Assembly: GCF_024979255.1 (NCBI RefSeq)
Contig: NZ_JANLCN010000015.1
Location: forward strand, 40,750 to 104,749
Reading direction: 5' to 3'
DNA: 64,000 bases
DNA from: Herbiconiux moechotypicola
GTDB taxonomy: Bacteria > Actinomycetota > Actinomycetes > Actinomycetales > Microbacteriaceae
The notes under the pieces were generated by a model that was not told the DNA's origin, did not search any database, and was given only the letters and a program-made list of their open reading frames with translations. A program made the position numbers and the translations under genes. The first letter of the stretch is position 1. Each line of letters opens with the position of its first letter. Below are positions 1-8,701 of the stretch, one piece after another.

Positions 1-1056
1 CTCCTCACCGAGCGGAAGCGACTCGATCTCGGCGACCGAGGGGAGCGCTTCGACGTCGGCGAACGCAGGCAGGGCGGCCGTGGAGTTCGTGGCCAGCGGG
101 TCGGTGGTGACGGCCACGCCGGCGCGGCCGAGGGCCTCGATGAAGGCCGTCCGGGCGAAGGTCGCGGGGTCGTCGAAGGCGTAGACCTTGAGCTGGGGTC
201 CTGCGTCGGCGGCCACCGTGCCCGTGACGGTGAGGGTGCCGTCGGTTCCTTCGACGGGCGCCGAGATGGCGGTCTCGCCGCCGGCCTCGACGGTCTCGAC
301 CTCGCTCACCACGGTCCAGGGAGCCACGGCGGGGGTGAGCGCCGCGGTCGCGGTCTCGCCCACGGCCCCGGGCGTGATGAGCACGTCGAGGATGTTCTGG
401 TTGATGATGATCGGTGAGATCGGCTGGTTCTCCAGCTCGCCCGAGAACAGGCGGTCATCGACCAGCACGTCACCGGCCACGCTGTCGATGCCCGCGGCCT
501 TCACCTGGGCGGCCAGCTCGTCGAGCCCGGCGAGCGGGTCTTCGGTGGTGAGCGTGGCGCCCGGCAGCGGGTTCGCGTCGTTGTGGTCGAGGTTGGTGAA
601 GTCGACGGTGCCGTCGGGCTTCGTGCGACCACCCATCGTGAGGTCGCCCATCCCCACCAGCACGAGGTCGCCCGCGAGAGTGCCGTCTGCCACGTCGCCG
701 GTGCGCTTGACCGGGGTGGTGATGGTGTGGTCGGGGCCCCAGGTGAGCCAGGCCGCACCGGCGCTGTAGGTCTTCACGAAGGAACCGGGCTCCACCATCT
801 TGTCGGCGTCGAGGTCGATGAGCACCTCGCCGGTGTCGATGTCCTTCACCGAGATGAGCCAGCGCCCGTGGGCGTACTGCGGCTGGTTCATGACCGCGAG
901 AGCGCCCTCGGGCAGGCCGTGCACGTCGGAGTAGGGCACCGGTGCCGCCTGCGGTTCGGCGGGAGCGCCGGACACGCAGCCCGCGAGCAGGGAGGCCGCG
1001 GCGGCCAGCGCCACGACACCGGCCGGGCGGCGGAGGCGGGCGAGGCGGGCGATCAC
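1..1056 (-). CDS. dacB: D-alanyl-D-alanine carboxypeptidase/endopeptidase (peptidase S13, PBP4 type), 3' end cut by window edge
   Basis: The 352 visible codons start at GTG 1056, which overlaps the stop of the upstream serine hydrolase gene (GTGA, 1053-1056); the frame stays open to the window edge. The N-terminus is a lipoprotein signal with lipobox LLAGC (Cys27), so the enzyme should be anchored outside the membrane. S92-F-V-K95, in PGSFVKTY, fits the SxxK nucleophile motif of S13 penicillin-binding proteins. The following segment (LAGDLVLVGMGD, then VAGDVLVDDRLF) matches the usual PBP4 layout. The family trims or cleaves peptidoglycan peptide cross-links. The SxN and KTG motifs lie beyond the edge and cannot be checked. 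Coupling with the upstream beta-lactamase-like gene suggests a two-gene envelope operon. Confidence 0.87.
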   Translation of the reverse strand, partial: MIARLARLRRPAGVVALAAAASLLAGCVSGAPAEPQAAPVPYSDVHGLPEGALAVMNQPQYAHGRWLISVKDIDTGEVLIDLDADKMVEPGSFVKTYSAGAAWLTWGPDHTITTPVKRTGDVADGTLAGDLVLVGMGDLTMGGRTKPDGTVDFTNLDHNDANPLPGATLTTEDPLAGLDELAAQVKAAGIDSVAGDVLVDDRLFSGELENQPISPIIINQNILDVLITPGAVGETATAALTPAVAPWTVVSEVETVEAGGETAISAPVEGTDGTLTVTGTVAADAGPQLKVYAFDDPATFARTAFIEALGRAGVAVTTDPLATNSTAALPAFADVEALPSVAEIESLPLGEE

Positions 1057-2270
1057 AGCACGCCCTGCGCGGTCAGCACCTCGGCCAGGCGGCGGAAGGT
1101 CTGGTCGGCGGGATGCGCGTCGTCGACGTCGGACTCGTTCATGAACACCACGATGCTCGCCCCGCTCTCGGACTGATGGAAGACCGCCGCCGTGAAGCCG
1201 ACGCCCTCGCCGTTGTGACCCCACCAGCCGGCGGTCTCGCCCATCCCGAGGGCATAGCGGTCGTAAGGAGGCCCCGCGTCCAGCGGTGCGCCTTCCTGTC
1301 GCTCCGCCTGGGTCTCCGGCGTGAGGAGGGTTCCGTCGCCGAGCGTGTCGGCCCACACCCGGGAATCGTCGAGGGTGGAGAACATCGCGCCTGCCGCACC
1401 GAGGATCGACGGGTTCTGATCCTGCGCCTCCGGCCCCGTGGCACCCGGCTGGTAGCCGGTCGGATGCGGGCCGGTCCAGTCCGCCACGTCGACGATGTAG
1501 TGGGTGCCGGTCTGGCCGAGCGGGTCGAGGATGCGTTCCTGCAGCACCTGGTCGTAGTCCGCTCCGGTGACCTTCTCGATCACCGCGCCGAGCAGATTGG
1601 TGTTGGCGTTGGTGTAGACCTTGGCGGTACCCGGCTCGAACTGCGCGGGCAGGCCGAGCATGAAGCCGTTGAGCTCGTCGATCGTGTAGATCTTCGTGGT
1701 GTCCTGGCTGAAGTCGGCGAGGAACGCGTCGTTCGTGTAATCGGCGTTGCCGCTGGACATGTCGGCGAGCTGGCGGATGGTGATGCGGTCGCCGTCGGTG
1801 ACTCCCTCGACGTACTGGTCGATGGTGTCGTCGAGGCTCAGCTTGCCCTCGTCGACGAGCTGGAGGATGAGGGTGACGGTGTACGACTTCGTCACGCTGC
1901 GCAGGGGCCAGCTCATCTCGGTGGTGACGGGCACGTTCCCGGCGATGTCGGCCAGGCCCGACGCGGTGGTCCACGACCCCACCCCGGGTATCCACACGCC
2001 CACGGCGGCTCCCGGCACGGAGTACTCTGCCATCGTCGACTCGAGGGTGCTCTGCAGTTCGCTCTGCAGCTCGGCGGGCAGCTCGCCCTCCGGGGCCGCG
2101 GGACGGGTGGGCTCGGGCACGGCGGCGGCCTCATCGGAGACCCCGGCGGGTGCAGCGGTCGAGGTGGTGGTGCCGCCGCCCGCCGAGCAGCCGGCGAGCA
2201 GCAGCCCTCCGGCCGCGATCACCGCGAGCGCCCCCATCGTCTTCGATCGCCGAACCGTCAACCTCGCCAT
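1053..2270 (-). CDS. Serine hydrolase lipoprotein, beta-lactamase/D,D-peptidase (class C) fold
   Basis: A 405-residue protein with lipoprotein signal LLLAGC (Cys28). Catalytic motifs of the beta-lactamase-related family are visible: S125-V-T-K128 (SxxK), Y219-T-N221 (YxN) and, near the C-terminus, HNGEGVG in place of the KTG box. An Ala/Pro/Glu-rich linker (about 31-70) separates the anchor from the domain. I chose ATG 2270 because GAGGG lies just upstream and the signal peptide follows directly; a longer reading to 2327 would add 19 basic residues. The family includes D-aminopeptidases, D,D-carboxypeptidases and esterases, and the substrate cannot be read from sequence. Its stop overlaps the start of the D,D-carboxypeptidase gene, which points to a cell-wall role. 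Confidence 0.88.
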   Translation of the reverse strand: MARLTVRRSKTMGALAVIAAGGLLLAGCSAGGGTTTSTAAPAGVSDEAAAVPEPTRPAAPEGELPAELQSELQSTLESTMAEYSVPGAAVGVWIPGVGSWTTASGLADIAGNVPVTTEMSWPLRSVTKSYTVTLILQLVDEGKLSLDDTIDQYVEGVTDGDRITIRQLADMSSGNADYTNDAFLADFSQDTTKIYTIDELNGFMLGLPAQFEPGTAKVYTNANTNLLGAVIEKVTGADYDQVLQERILDPLGQTGTHYIVDVADWTGPHPTGYQPGATGPEAQDQNPSILGAAGAMFSTLDDSRVWADTLGDGTLLTPETQAERQEGAPLDAGPPYDRYALGMGETAGWWGHNGEGVGFTAAVFHQSESGASIVVFMNESDVDDAHPADQTFRRLAEVLTAQGVL

Positions 2271-2366
2271 GTGCAACCCTCGCTGTCGTGGGCGCGCACC
2301 TGACCGGTCACGCACCTCTGAGGTCATGCTCCCAAGTCGGTCGTCGCACTCGCAAGGGACCTAGGT

Positions 2367-3143
2367 CTACGCCTGCGCGGTCGTTGCCGATTCGAAGTCC
2401 GTGGGCAGGCCCAGATCGGCGGCCAGGCGCAGGAGCACGGCATCGAAGTAGTCGTCCCGGTCGCTGACCGATCCGACCAGGTGGCCGAACAACTCGAAGG
2501 AGATCGTGCCGAACACCGTGGTCCAGGCCAGGAGGGTGCGGATGACGAGCTCGGCGGGAACCGCGACCTCGGGCGCGACCAGGTCGCGCATCCGCACCCA
2601 TCCGATAGCGTCGGCGACGGCGGCCTCGTCGCGCCGGAGGTCTGCCGAGGGGGGAGGCGGGCTCGGCTCGGCACCGGCCGCCGCGCCGTCGAGCACGATG
2701 CCGAGGATGACGAGGATCACCCTCGCGGCAGGCTCGACCGTGGTCTGCGGTGCCGCGTAGCCGGGCACGGGGGAACCGTAGAGCAGGGCATAGTCACCGG
2801 GGTTCGCCAGGGCCCAGCGGCGCACGGCGCGCAGCGAGACGAGCCAGCGGGCGCCGAGATCGCTGCGATCGGCCACCGTCGCATCCGCCCGCTCGGCCGC
2901 GAGGCCGAGGTCGTCGTAGGCGAGCACGAGCAGGGCGGTGAGCAGCTCGTCACGACTCGCGAAGTAGCGGTACACCGCCGAGGAGACCATGCCCACGTCA
3001 CGGGCGACGGCGCGCAGCGACAGCCCGGCGGGCCCCTCTGCGGCGAGCCGGATGCGCGCGGCGGCGAGGATCTCGGCCGTGATCTGATCGCGGGCGCGCG
3101 CCCTGGCCGACCGGGCGGGCGCGGGGGAGTCGTCGCTGTGCAT
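2367..3143 (-). CDS. TetR/AcrR family transcriptional regulator
   Basis: A 258-residue repressor-type protein. Residues about 20-65 form a TetR helix-turn-helix, with the diagnostic run LRAVARDVGMVSSAVYRYF. The C-terminal ligand domain has the length and helical character of the TetR 'WHG' subgroup. It is read away from the epimerase gene at 3296, and two identical palindromes lie in the shared 152-bp spacer. This arrangement is typical of a regulator that controls itself and its neighbour. At ATG 3143 the only purine run (GAGGGG) directly abuts the start codon, so the mRNA may be leaderless or the true start slightly downstream. The ligand is unknown. Confidence 0.9.
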   Translation of the reverse strand: MHSDDSPAPARSARARARDQITAEILAAARIRLAAEGPAGLSLRAVARDVGMVSSAVYRYFASRDELLTALLVLAYDDLGLAAERADATVADRSDLGARWLVSLRAVRRWALANPGDYALLYGSPVPGYAAPQTTVEPAARVILVILGIVLDGAAAGAEPSPPPPSADLRRDEAAVADAIGWVRMRDLVAPEVAVPAELVIRTLLAWTTVFGTISFELFGHLVGSVSDRDDYFDAVLLRLAADLGLPTDFESATTAQA

Positions 3144-3184
3144 CCCCTCACTCTGGCCTCTTGAGAGAGCAGGCGCAACAAACG

Positions 3185-3197
3185 AGAGCAGTGCTCT
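3185..3197. promoter_or_regulatory. Putative TetR operator, copy 1
   Basis: AGAGCAGTGCTCT is a perfect 6+1+6 palindrome in the spacer between the divergent TetR and epimerase genes. An identical copy lies 48 bp away. TetR operators are typically near-perfect palindromes in such spacers; binding by the adjacent regulator is inferred. Confidence 0.7.
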
Positions 3198-3232
3198 TGC
3201 GATCGGACCGGCGATCTGCGAGAGTGATTGCG

Positions 3233-3245
3233 AGAGCAGTGCTCT
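3233..3245. promoter_or_regulatory. Putative TetR operator, copy 2
   Basis: Second identical AGAGCAGTGCTCT palindrome, here extended by one more pair to 15 bp (GAGAGCAGTGCTCTC). It lies 50 bp upstream of the epimerase ATG. A partial half-site (GAGAGAGCAG) is also visible near 3163-3172, closer to the TetR gene. Confidence 0.7.
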
Positions 3246-3295
3246 CCGTTCGGATCGGCTCGCGGTCCGGACCGGTTCATCAGGGAGGATTCATC

Positions 3296-4237
3296 ATGTC
3301 GGATCGTCACGTCGTCGTCGGGGCAGGGCCGGTGGGGCGGCACGTCGCCGCGCTGCTCGCAGAGCGGGGGTCGGAAGTGGTGGTCGTCACGCGGTCGGGC
3401 ACCGACGTGGGTCTGCTGGGTGTGCGGTCGGTGCAGGCCGACGCGAGCGACGTCGAGCAGCTCACGCGCGCGGTGGAGGGAGCCGACGTGCTGTACAACT
3501 GCGCCAACCCCGGCGACTACACCACCTGGGACACCGTGTGGCCGCCGCTCGCGAGCTCGCTGCTCGAGTCGGCCAGGCGCACCGGTGCCGTCTACGCCAT
3601 CACGGGAAACCTCTACCCCTACGGTCCCGTCGACGTGCCGATGACCGAGGAGCTGCCGGATGCGGCGACCGACCACAAAGGGGTGCTCCGCGCCCGGCTG
3701 TGGGCCGATGCACTGGCTGCGCACCGCGCGGGCGAGGTGCGTGCCGTGGAGGTGCGGGGTTCCGACTACGTGGGGCCGGGTGTGGGGGCCAATGGGCATG
3801 TCACCCGCCAGCTGCCGACCGCCCGGCGGGGCAAGCGGGCCTGGGTGATCGGCGACCCCGACCAGCCGCACAGCTTCACCGACGTGCTCGACGTGGCGCG
3901 CATCCTGGTGGCCGCCGCCGAGGACGGCTCGGCGCACGGGAGGGTGTGGCACGTTCCGTCGAACCCGCCGCGGTCGCAGCGGCAGGCGCTCACCGAGGTG
4001 CTCGCCGCCGGAGGGCTGCCGCCGGTGGCGGTCAGCGCCATCCCGCGCGCGGTGCTGCGACTGGGTGGCCTGGTCGTGCCGATGCTGCGCGAGATCGGCG
4101 AGCTGTCGTACCAGTGGACCCGCCCGTACGTGCTCGACGACAGCGCGTCGCGGGCGCACTTCGGCCTCGCGCCGACCCCGTGGGAGGACGTGTGCCGGCG
4201 TACCCTCGGATCGGGGATGGCGCCGGCGGCCATCTGA
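3296..4237 (+). CDS. NAD(P)-dependent epimerase/dehydratase (extended SDR-like)
   Basis: A 313-residue Rossmann protein with the dinucleotide loop GAGPVG at residues 9-14 and an acid-rich second strand. Later segments (ITGNLYPYGPVD, HSFTDVLDVARILV and GRVWHVP) match NAD-dependent epimerase/dehydratase proteins. The tail is hydrophobic near AVLRLGGLVVPMLREIGEL. A strong ribosome site (AGGGAGGA) supports ATG 3296. The canonical YxxxK is not clear: the equivalent stretch is NLYPYGPV, so the protein may be an atypical or sugar-nucleotide type. It is probably regulated by the divergent TetR protein through the two palindromes. The substrate is unknown. Confidence 0.85.
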   Translation: MSDRHVVVGAGPVGRHVAALLAERGSEVVVVTRSGTDVGLLGVRSVQADASDVEQLTRAVEGADVLYNCANPGDYTTWDTVWPPLASSLLESARRTGAVYAITGNLYPYGPVDVPMTEELPDAATDHKGVLRARLWADALAAHRAGEVRAVEVRGSDYVGPGVGANGHVTRQLPTARRGKRAWVIGDPDQPHSFTDVLDVARILVAAAEDGSAHGRVWHVPSNPPRSQRQALTEVLAAGGLPPVAVSAIPRAVLRLGGLVVPMLREIGELSYQWTRPYVLDDSASRAHFGLAPTPWEDVCRRTLGSGMAPAAI

Positions 4238-4253
4238 GGGCACAATCTGTCGC

Positions 4254-4781
4254 ATGAGCGATCCGTTCACCAACCTCGTCGAGAAGACCGGCCGCGACAT
4301 GCCCGCGTGGATCGCGATCGTGGGGTCGTCGGGTCTCGAGAAGCACGGGCAGATCGTCGCCTGGCTCAAGTCGGAGCACGGGCTCACGCACGGGTTCGCG
4401 AACGGCATCGCCCAGGCCTACCTGAATCGGGGTGCCTCCACCGACGCCGACGACCTCGTCGCCGCGCAGTACGCCGGGGCGAAGGCGGCGCTGCGGCCCG
4501 TCTACGGCGGTCTTGTGGCCGCGGCGCTCGCGCTCGGTGACGACGTGGAGGTCGCGCCGAAGAAGACCGGAGTCTCCCTGCGGCGCAGCAAGCAGTTCGC
4601 CCTCATCGAGGTGCCGAGCGCCGCGCGGGTACAGCTGGGCCTGCAGCTGAAGGGGGTCGAGGCGACCGAGCGCCTGCGGGCCGGTAACACCATGTGCTCG
4701 CACCGCGTGGTGCTCACGGGCGTCGACGAGATCGACGACGAGCTGCGGGGGTGGCTGCGCGAAGCCTACGCCCGGGCCTGA
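4254..4781 (+). CDS. DUF4287 + DUF5655 domain protein
   Basis: A 175-residue soluble protein. The N-terminal half (about 1-75, including AWLKSEHGLTHGFANGIAQAYL) has the DUF4287 pattern. The C-terminal half (about 80-175, including KKTGVSLRRSKQFALIEVPS and the RVQLGLQLKG run) has the DUF5655 pattern. These two domains occur together in actinobacteria, and their biochemical role is not established. The gene follows the epimerase by 16 bp and may be cotranscribed with it. ATG 4254 has only a weak ribosome site (GAGGGCAC). Confidence 0.82.
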   Translation: MSDPFTNLVEKTGRDMPAWIAIVGSSGLEKHGQIVAWLKSEHGLTHGFANGIAQAYLNRGASTDADDLVAAQYAGAKAALRPVYGGLVAAALALGDDVEVAPKKTGVSLRRSKQFALIEVPSAARVQLGLQLKGVEATERLRAGNTMCSHRVVLTGVDEIDDELRGWLREAYARA

Positions 4782-4824
4782 GCCTGGGTGTCGTCGGGGC
4801 GCGCGGCGTTGTCGCTGGTGAGGT

Positions 4825-5115
4825 CTACGCCGTGCGTTCGGCGGCGACGCCGCGGAGCTCGGCGGTCGGCGGGTGGGCCCACTCCGCCGCGAGTTCGTCG
4901 AGCGACAGACCGAGGGTGGCGGCCAGGGCGGCGACCACACCGAAGGCGGGGCTCGGCAGGCGGCCGGTCTCGATCTTGCGGAGGGTCTCGGGCGAGATGC
5001 CCGAGAGGGTCGCCACTTCGTTGAGCGACCGTGACCCGCGGGCGGTGCGCAGGGCCGTGCCGAGCCGTCGCCCGGCCTCGAGCTGCTCGGGGGTGAGTGG
5101 TGCGCGCACCATCAT
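4825..5115 (-). CDS. Small XRE-family helix-turn-helix regulator
   Basis: A 96-residue protein consisting almost entirely of an HTH_3 domain (about 18-75): RSLNEVATLSGISPETLRKIETGR is the recognition region, followed by the LSLDEL closing helix typical of XRE proteins. GGAG precedes the start by about 8 nt; an adjacent second ATG (5112) is an equal alternative. It is divergent from a methionine aminopeptidase gene, and the 64-bp spacer carries a 12-bp sequence twice at a 20-bp period. The obvious inference is that it represses itself and the aminopeptidase gene. Confidence 0.88.
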   Translation of the reverse strand: MMVRAPLTPEQLEAGRRLGTALRTARGSRSLNEVATLSGISPETLRKIETGRLPSPAFGVVAALAATLGLSLDELAAEWAHPPTAELRGVAAERTA

Positions 5116-5140
5116 GTGAGTCTCCGGTCTGCCATCGCAG

Positions 5141-5152
5141 CGGTATTATCAT
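5141..5152. promoter_or_regulatory. XRE operator candidate, copy 1 (CGGTATTATCAT)
   Basis: First copy of a 12-bp direct repeat in the XRE/map spacer. Read on the minus strand it contains GATAAT, a good -10 element about 30 nt before the XRE start, so occupancy would block the regulator's own promoter. The copies are 20 bp apart, about two helical turns. Confidence 0.65.
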
Positions 5153-5160
5153 CCCGCATT

Positions 5161-5175
5161 CGGTATTATCATACC
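5161..5175. promoter_or_regulatory. XRE operator candidate, copy 2, overlapping the map -10 element
   Basis: Second copy of CGGTATTATCAT. Positions 5162-5175 form an inverted repeat, GGTAT-TATC-ATACC. TATTAT (5164-5169) is a good -10 element ending 10 nt before ATG 5180. No ribosome site is present in between, so the transcript probably starts at or near the start codon. Confidence 0.65.
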
Positions 5176-5179
5176 AGTC

Positions 5180-5938
5180 ATGATCGAACTCCACACGCCC
5201 GCCGAGATCGACCGGATGCGCGCCGCGGGCGACTTCGTGCGCACGACGCTGGCCGGGCTGGCCGCCCGCGTCGAGGTCGGGGTCAACCTGCTCGAGCTCG
5301 AGCACGCCGCACGCCGGGCCATCGAGCGACGTGGTGCGGTCTCGTGCTACTGGGACTATGCACCCTCGTTCGGCGAGGGACCGTTCCGTAACGTGATCTG
5401 CCTCTCGGTGAACGACGCCGCGCAGCACGGCCTGCCGCACGACTACGTGCTGCGCGACGGCGACGTGCTCAGCCTCGACTTCGCTGTCTCGGTCGACGGC
5501 TGGGTGGCGGATGCGGCGGTCACCGTGATCGCGGGGCGGCCCGATCCCGACGACGAGCGCCTCATCCGCTCCACGCGCGAAGCGCTCGAGGCCGGCATCG
5601 CGGCCGCGGTGCCCGGCAACCGCATCGGTGACATCTCCGCGGCGATCGGCGCGGTGGCGGCGGCCTATGGCTACCCCGTCAACCGCGAGTTCGGCGGGCA
5701 CGGCGTCGGCCGCACCATGCACGGCGACCTGTTCATCTGCAACGACGGCCGCCCCGGTCGCGGCTACCGCATCCGGCCCGGACTCGTGATCGCCCTCGAA
5801 CCCTGGTGGGCGAAGACGACCGCGCGCATCCGGATGGACCCCGACGGCTGGACCGTGCGCTCGGCCGACGGCAGCCGGGCCGCCCATACGGAGCACACCC
5901 TCGCCGTGACCGAGGACGGCCCGCTCGTGCTCACCTGA
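5180..5938 (+). CDS. map: Type I methionine aminopeptidase
   Basis: A 252-residue M24A metallopeptidase that removes initiator methionine from nascent proteins. All five metal ligands are present: D100 and D111 (LSLDF, VADAAVT), H174 (GGHGVG), E207 (ALEPW) and E238 (TEHTL). The conserved HG of the substrate pocket is at H83 (QHGLP). The length is normal and there is no N-terminal extension. Actinobacteria usually have one housekeeping map near secY or elsewhere; a copy paired with a divergent XRE regulator looks like a regulated extra copy. That last point is inference because the rest of the genome is not visible. Confidence 0.93.
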   Translation: MIELHTPAEIDRMRAAGDFVRTTLAGLAARVEVGVNLLELEHAARRAIERRGAVSCYWDYAPSFGEGPFRNVICLSVNDAAQHGLPHDYVLRDGDVLSLDFAVSVDGWVADAAVTVIAGRPDPDDERLIRSTREALEAGIAAAVPGNRIGDISAAIGAVAAAYGYPVNREFGGHGVGRTMHGDLFICNDGRPGRGYRIRPGLVIALEPWWAKTTARIRMDPDGWTVRSADGSRAAHTEHTLAVTEDGPLVLT

Positions 5939-5993
5939 GGCGACCGCCGGCACGGCACTTGACACCGGCGGGGGTGAGGACGAAGGTCGCTGC

Positions 5994-6650
5994 ATGACCG
6001 GACGAATCGAGATCGATCTGTTCACCACGCTCGACGGGGTCTCCCAGGCGCCGGGCGGGCCCGACGAAGACCGCGACGGAGGCTTCGCCTTCGGCGGGTG
6101 GCAGGCGCCGTTCGACGACGACGAGATCGGCGCCGACGTGATGGCGGGCATCGGGCGGCTCGACGCGCTGCTGCTCGGGCGAAAGACCTACGACATCTTC
6201 GCGTCGTACTGGCCGCACCACCTCGACGGCCCGGAGGGCGAGATCGGCCGCACCTTCGACGAGGTGCCGAAGTACGTGGCGTCGCGGCACCGGCCCGAAC
6301 TGACGTGGCGAGGTGCGCGGCTGCTCGACGACGATCCCGGCAGCGGCGGCAGCGGGCGGACTTCCGTGCTCGCCGGCCAGGTCGCCGCGCTGCGTGAGCG
6401 GCACCGCGAGGTGCACGTCATCGGCAGCATCGACTTCGCGCGCTCGCTCGTGGCCGACAACCTGTTCGACCGGCTCACCCTGTGGGTGTTCCCGATCGTG
6501 CTCGGGGCGGGCAAACGGCTCTTCCCCGACGACGGCCCGGCGAACCGGCTCACGCTGCTGGAGCCGGCCGTGAGCACCCCGGCCGGCATCCTCATCCTGC
6601 GCTACGGCCCCACCGGAGAGACGCCGGCGACCGGCGACATGACGCGCTGA
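5994..6650 (+). CDS. Dihydrofolate reductase family protein (RibD C-terminal-like)
   Basis: A 218-residue protein with the RibD_C/DHFR-like fold. The opening MTGRIEIDLFTTLDGVSQAPGG is typical of the 'dihydrofolate reductase family' proteins common in actinobacteria. LLLGRKTYDIFASYW and the later IGSIDFARSLV and VFPIVLGAGKRLF segments also fit. The family binds NADPH, but most members are not DHFR and have no assigned substrate. An AAGG/GTGAGG purine run precedes ATG 5994, and TTGACA lies at 5959-5964. The gene stands alone between map and a minus-strand small gene. Confidence 0.87.
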   Translation: MTGRIEIDLFTTLDGVSQAPGGPDEDRDGGFAFGGWQAPFDDDEIGADVMAGIGRLDALLLGRKTYDIFASYWPHHLDGPEGEIGRTFDEVPKYVASRHRPELTWRGARLLDDDPGSGGSGRTSVLAGQVAALRERHREVHVIGSIDFARSLVADNLFDRLTLWVFPIVLGAGKRLFPDDGPANRLTLLEPAVSTPAGILILRYGPTGETPATGDMTR

Positions 6651-6653
6651 GGC

Positions 6654-6857
6654 TCAGGATCCGCTGTCGCTGTCGTCGGAGGGCGTGTCGTCGTCGGGCG
6701 TGGTGTCCCCGGCCTTGGCGTCGTAGAACGCCGCGTCGGCACGCTCCTGCGCGGCCCGGCCGGCTGCCTTCTCATCCTCGGTCGCCTCGTCGGAACCGCT
6801 CATCACCGGTTCGTCCTGGGTGTCGCCGGTGCCTTCGGGTGTGCTCGCATCGCTCAT
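6654..6857 (-). CDS. Small acidic, probably disordered protein of unknown function
   Basis: A 67-residue protein dominated by Asp, Glu, Ser, Thr and Ala, ending in an Asp/Ser-rich tail (DDDTPSDDSDSGS). Only residues about 28-48 (DEKAAGRAAQERADAAFYDA) look helical. No known domain was recognised. It begins 10 bp downstream of the pgi stop on the same strand and may be cotranscribed with it. Short acidic proteins of this kind are frequent in Microbacteriaceae, but the evidence for expression is only composition and position. Confidence 0.55.
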   Translation of the reverse strand: MSDASTPEGTGDTQDEPVMSGSDEATEDEKAAGRAAQERADAAFYDAKAGDTTPDDDTPSDDSDSGS

Positions 6858-6867
6858 GCGCGCGACC

Positions 6868-8583
6868 CTACTCCTCGCGGAGCTCCAGGTACTTCGCGAT
6901 CAGCGACTTCGTCGACGAGTCCTGCGACTCCAGCGCGGCGGCGTCGCCGTCGACCGCGGGGGCGATCTGCAGCGCCAGCTGCTTGCCGAGCTCGACGCCC
7001 CACTGGTCGAACGAGTCGATGCCCCAGATGGTGCCCTCGGTGAACACGATGTGCTCGTAGAGGGCGATCAGTTGACCGACCACGCCCGGCGTGAGAGCCG
7101 GAGCCAGGATGGAGGTGGTGGGCCGGTTGCCGCTGAACACGCGGGCGGGCACGACCGACTCGGCGGTGCCCTCGGCGCGCACCTCGTCGGCCGTCTTGCC
7201 GAAGGCGAGCGCCTTGGTCTGGGCGAAGAAGTTCGCCAGGAACAGCGAGTGCACGTCGGCGTCGCCGTCTTTCAGCGGATGCGCGGGGTTGGCCACCGCG
7301 ATGAAGTCGGCCGGGATGAGCCGGGTGCCCTGGTGGATGAGCTGGTAGAAGGCGTGCTGACCGTTGGTGCCCGGCTCGCCCCAGAAGATCTCACCGGTGT
7401 CGGTGGTGACGGGCGATCCGTCCCACCGCACGCTCTTGCCGTTGGACTCCATCGTGAGCTGCTGCAGGTAGGCGGGAAACCGGTGCAGGTACTGCGCGTA
7501 GGGCAGCACCGCGTGGCTCTGCGCCCCGAGGAAATTGGTGTACCAGACGTTGAGCAGGCCCATCAGCACCGGCACGTTCTCGGCGAGCGGGGTGGTGCGC
7601 ATGTGCTCGTCGATCGCGTGGAAGCCGGCCAGGAACTCGCGGAACCCGTCGGGGCCGATGGCGATGGCGACGCTCGTGCCGATGGCCGAGTCGACCGAGT
7701 AGCGGCCGCCCACCCAGTCCCAGAAGCCGAACGCGTTCTCGGGGTCGATGCCGAAGGCCGCCACCTTGTCGAGCGCGGTCGAGACGGCCACGAAGTGCTT
7801 GGCCACCGCTCCGGTGCGAGCGCTCTCGTCGTCGGCGATGGCTCCGGATGCGGTGAGCCCCTTCCACAGCCACTCGCGCGCCAGGCGGGCGTTGGTGAGC
7901 GTCTCGAGGGTGCCGAAGGTCTTCGACGCCACGATGAAGAGAGTGGTCTCGGGGTCGAGGCCGGCGGTCTTCTCGTAGATGTCGGAGGGGTCGATGTTCG
8001 ACACGAAGCGGCACTCGAGCCCGGCCTGCACGTAAGGCTTGAGGGCCTCGTACACCATCACCGGGCCGAGGTCCGACCCGCCGATGCCGATGTTCACCAC
8101 CGTCTCGATGCGCTTGCCGGTCACACCGGTCCAGGCACCTGAGCGCACACGGTCGGCGAAGGCGAACACCTTCTCGAGGGTCGACTGCACCTCGGCGTCG
8201 ATGTCGGCGCCGTCGACCACGAAGCCCGAGGCCGGGTCGAGGTCGGCCGCGGCCGGCGTGCCGGGAGCGGGGCGGCGGAGGGCGGTGTGCAGCACGGCGC
8301 GGTTCTCGGTGACGTTGATGTGCTCGCCGGCGATCATCTCCTGGTAGCGCGCGGCCACCCCGGCGTTCTCGGCGAGGGCGAGAAGGTGACCCAGGATCTC
8401 CTCGGTGACGAGGTTCTTCGACAGGTCGACCGTGAGGTCGGCGGCCTGGAAGGTGTAGCGGGCGGCCCGCTCGGGCTCCGCGGCGAACCAGGCCCGCAGG
8501 TCGGGCGCGAAGCCGGAGGCGATGCCCTCGAGCTCCTTCCACGCGGTGCTTGCAGTCGGGTCGATGGGCGCCGTTCCGGCCAT
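6868..8583 (-). CDS. pgi: Glucose-6-phosphate isomerase
   Basis: A 571-residue enzyme that interconverts glucose-6-phosphate and fructose-6-phosphate in the cytoplasm, with the length usual for the long bacterial form. Signature segments are intact: [58 protein letters not shown] and [26 protein letters not shown] before ATG 8583 is a good ribosome site. The gene is followed closely by a small acidic protein gene and preceded by an unrelated serine hydrolase on the same strand. Confidence 0.97.
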   Translation of the reverse strand: MAGTAPIDPTASTAWKELEGIASGFAPDLRAWFAAEPERAARYTFQAADLTVDLSKNLVTEEILGHLLALAENAGVAARYQEMIAGEHINVTENRAVLHTALRRPAPGTPAAADLDPASGFVVDGADIDAEVQSTLEKVFAFADRVRSGAWTGVTGKRIETVVNIGIGGSDLGPVMVYEALKPYVQAGLECRFVSNIDPSDIYEKTAGLDPETTLFIVASKTFGTLETLTNARLAREWLWKGLTASGAIADDESARTGAVAKHFVAVSTALDKVAAFGIDPENAFGFWDWVGGRYSVDSAIGTSVAIAIGPDGFREFLAGFHAIDEHMRTTPLAENVPVLMGLLNVWYTNFLGAQSHAVLPYAQYLHRFPAYLQQLTMESNGKSVRWDGSPVTTDTGEIFWGEPGTNGQHAFYQLIHQGTRLIPADFIAVANPAHPLKDGDADVHSLFLANFFAQTKALAFGKTADEVRAEGTAESVVPARVFSGNRPTTSILAPALTPGVVGQLIALYEHIVFTEGTIWGIDSFDQWGVELGKQLALQIAPAVDGDAAALESQDSSTKSLIAKYLELREE

Positions 8584-8701
8584 GGGTTCTCCTGGAGACT
8601 CGAGCGTCGCATCCGGAGTCGTGAGCGGACGCGCTTACCTCGAACCTACCGCTTCGGAGTGACCCGGAGGTGACCGCCGGGAGACCGGGCGCTGACGCGC
8701 G

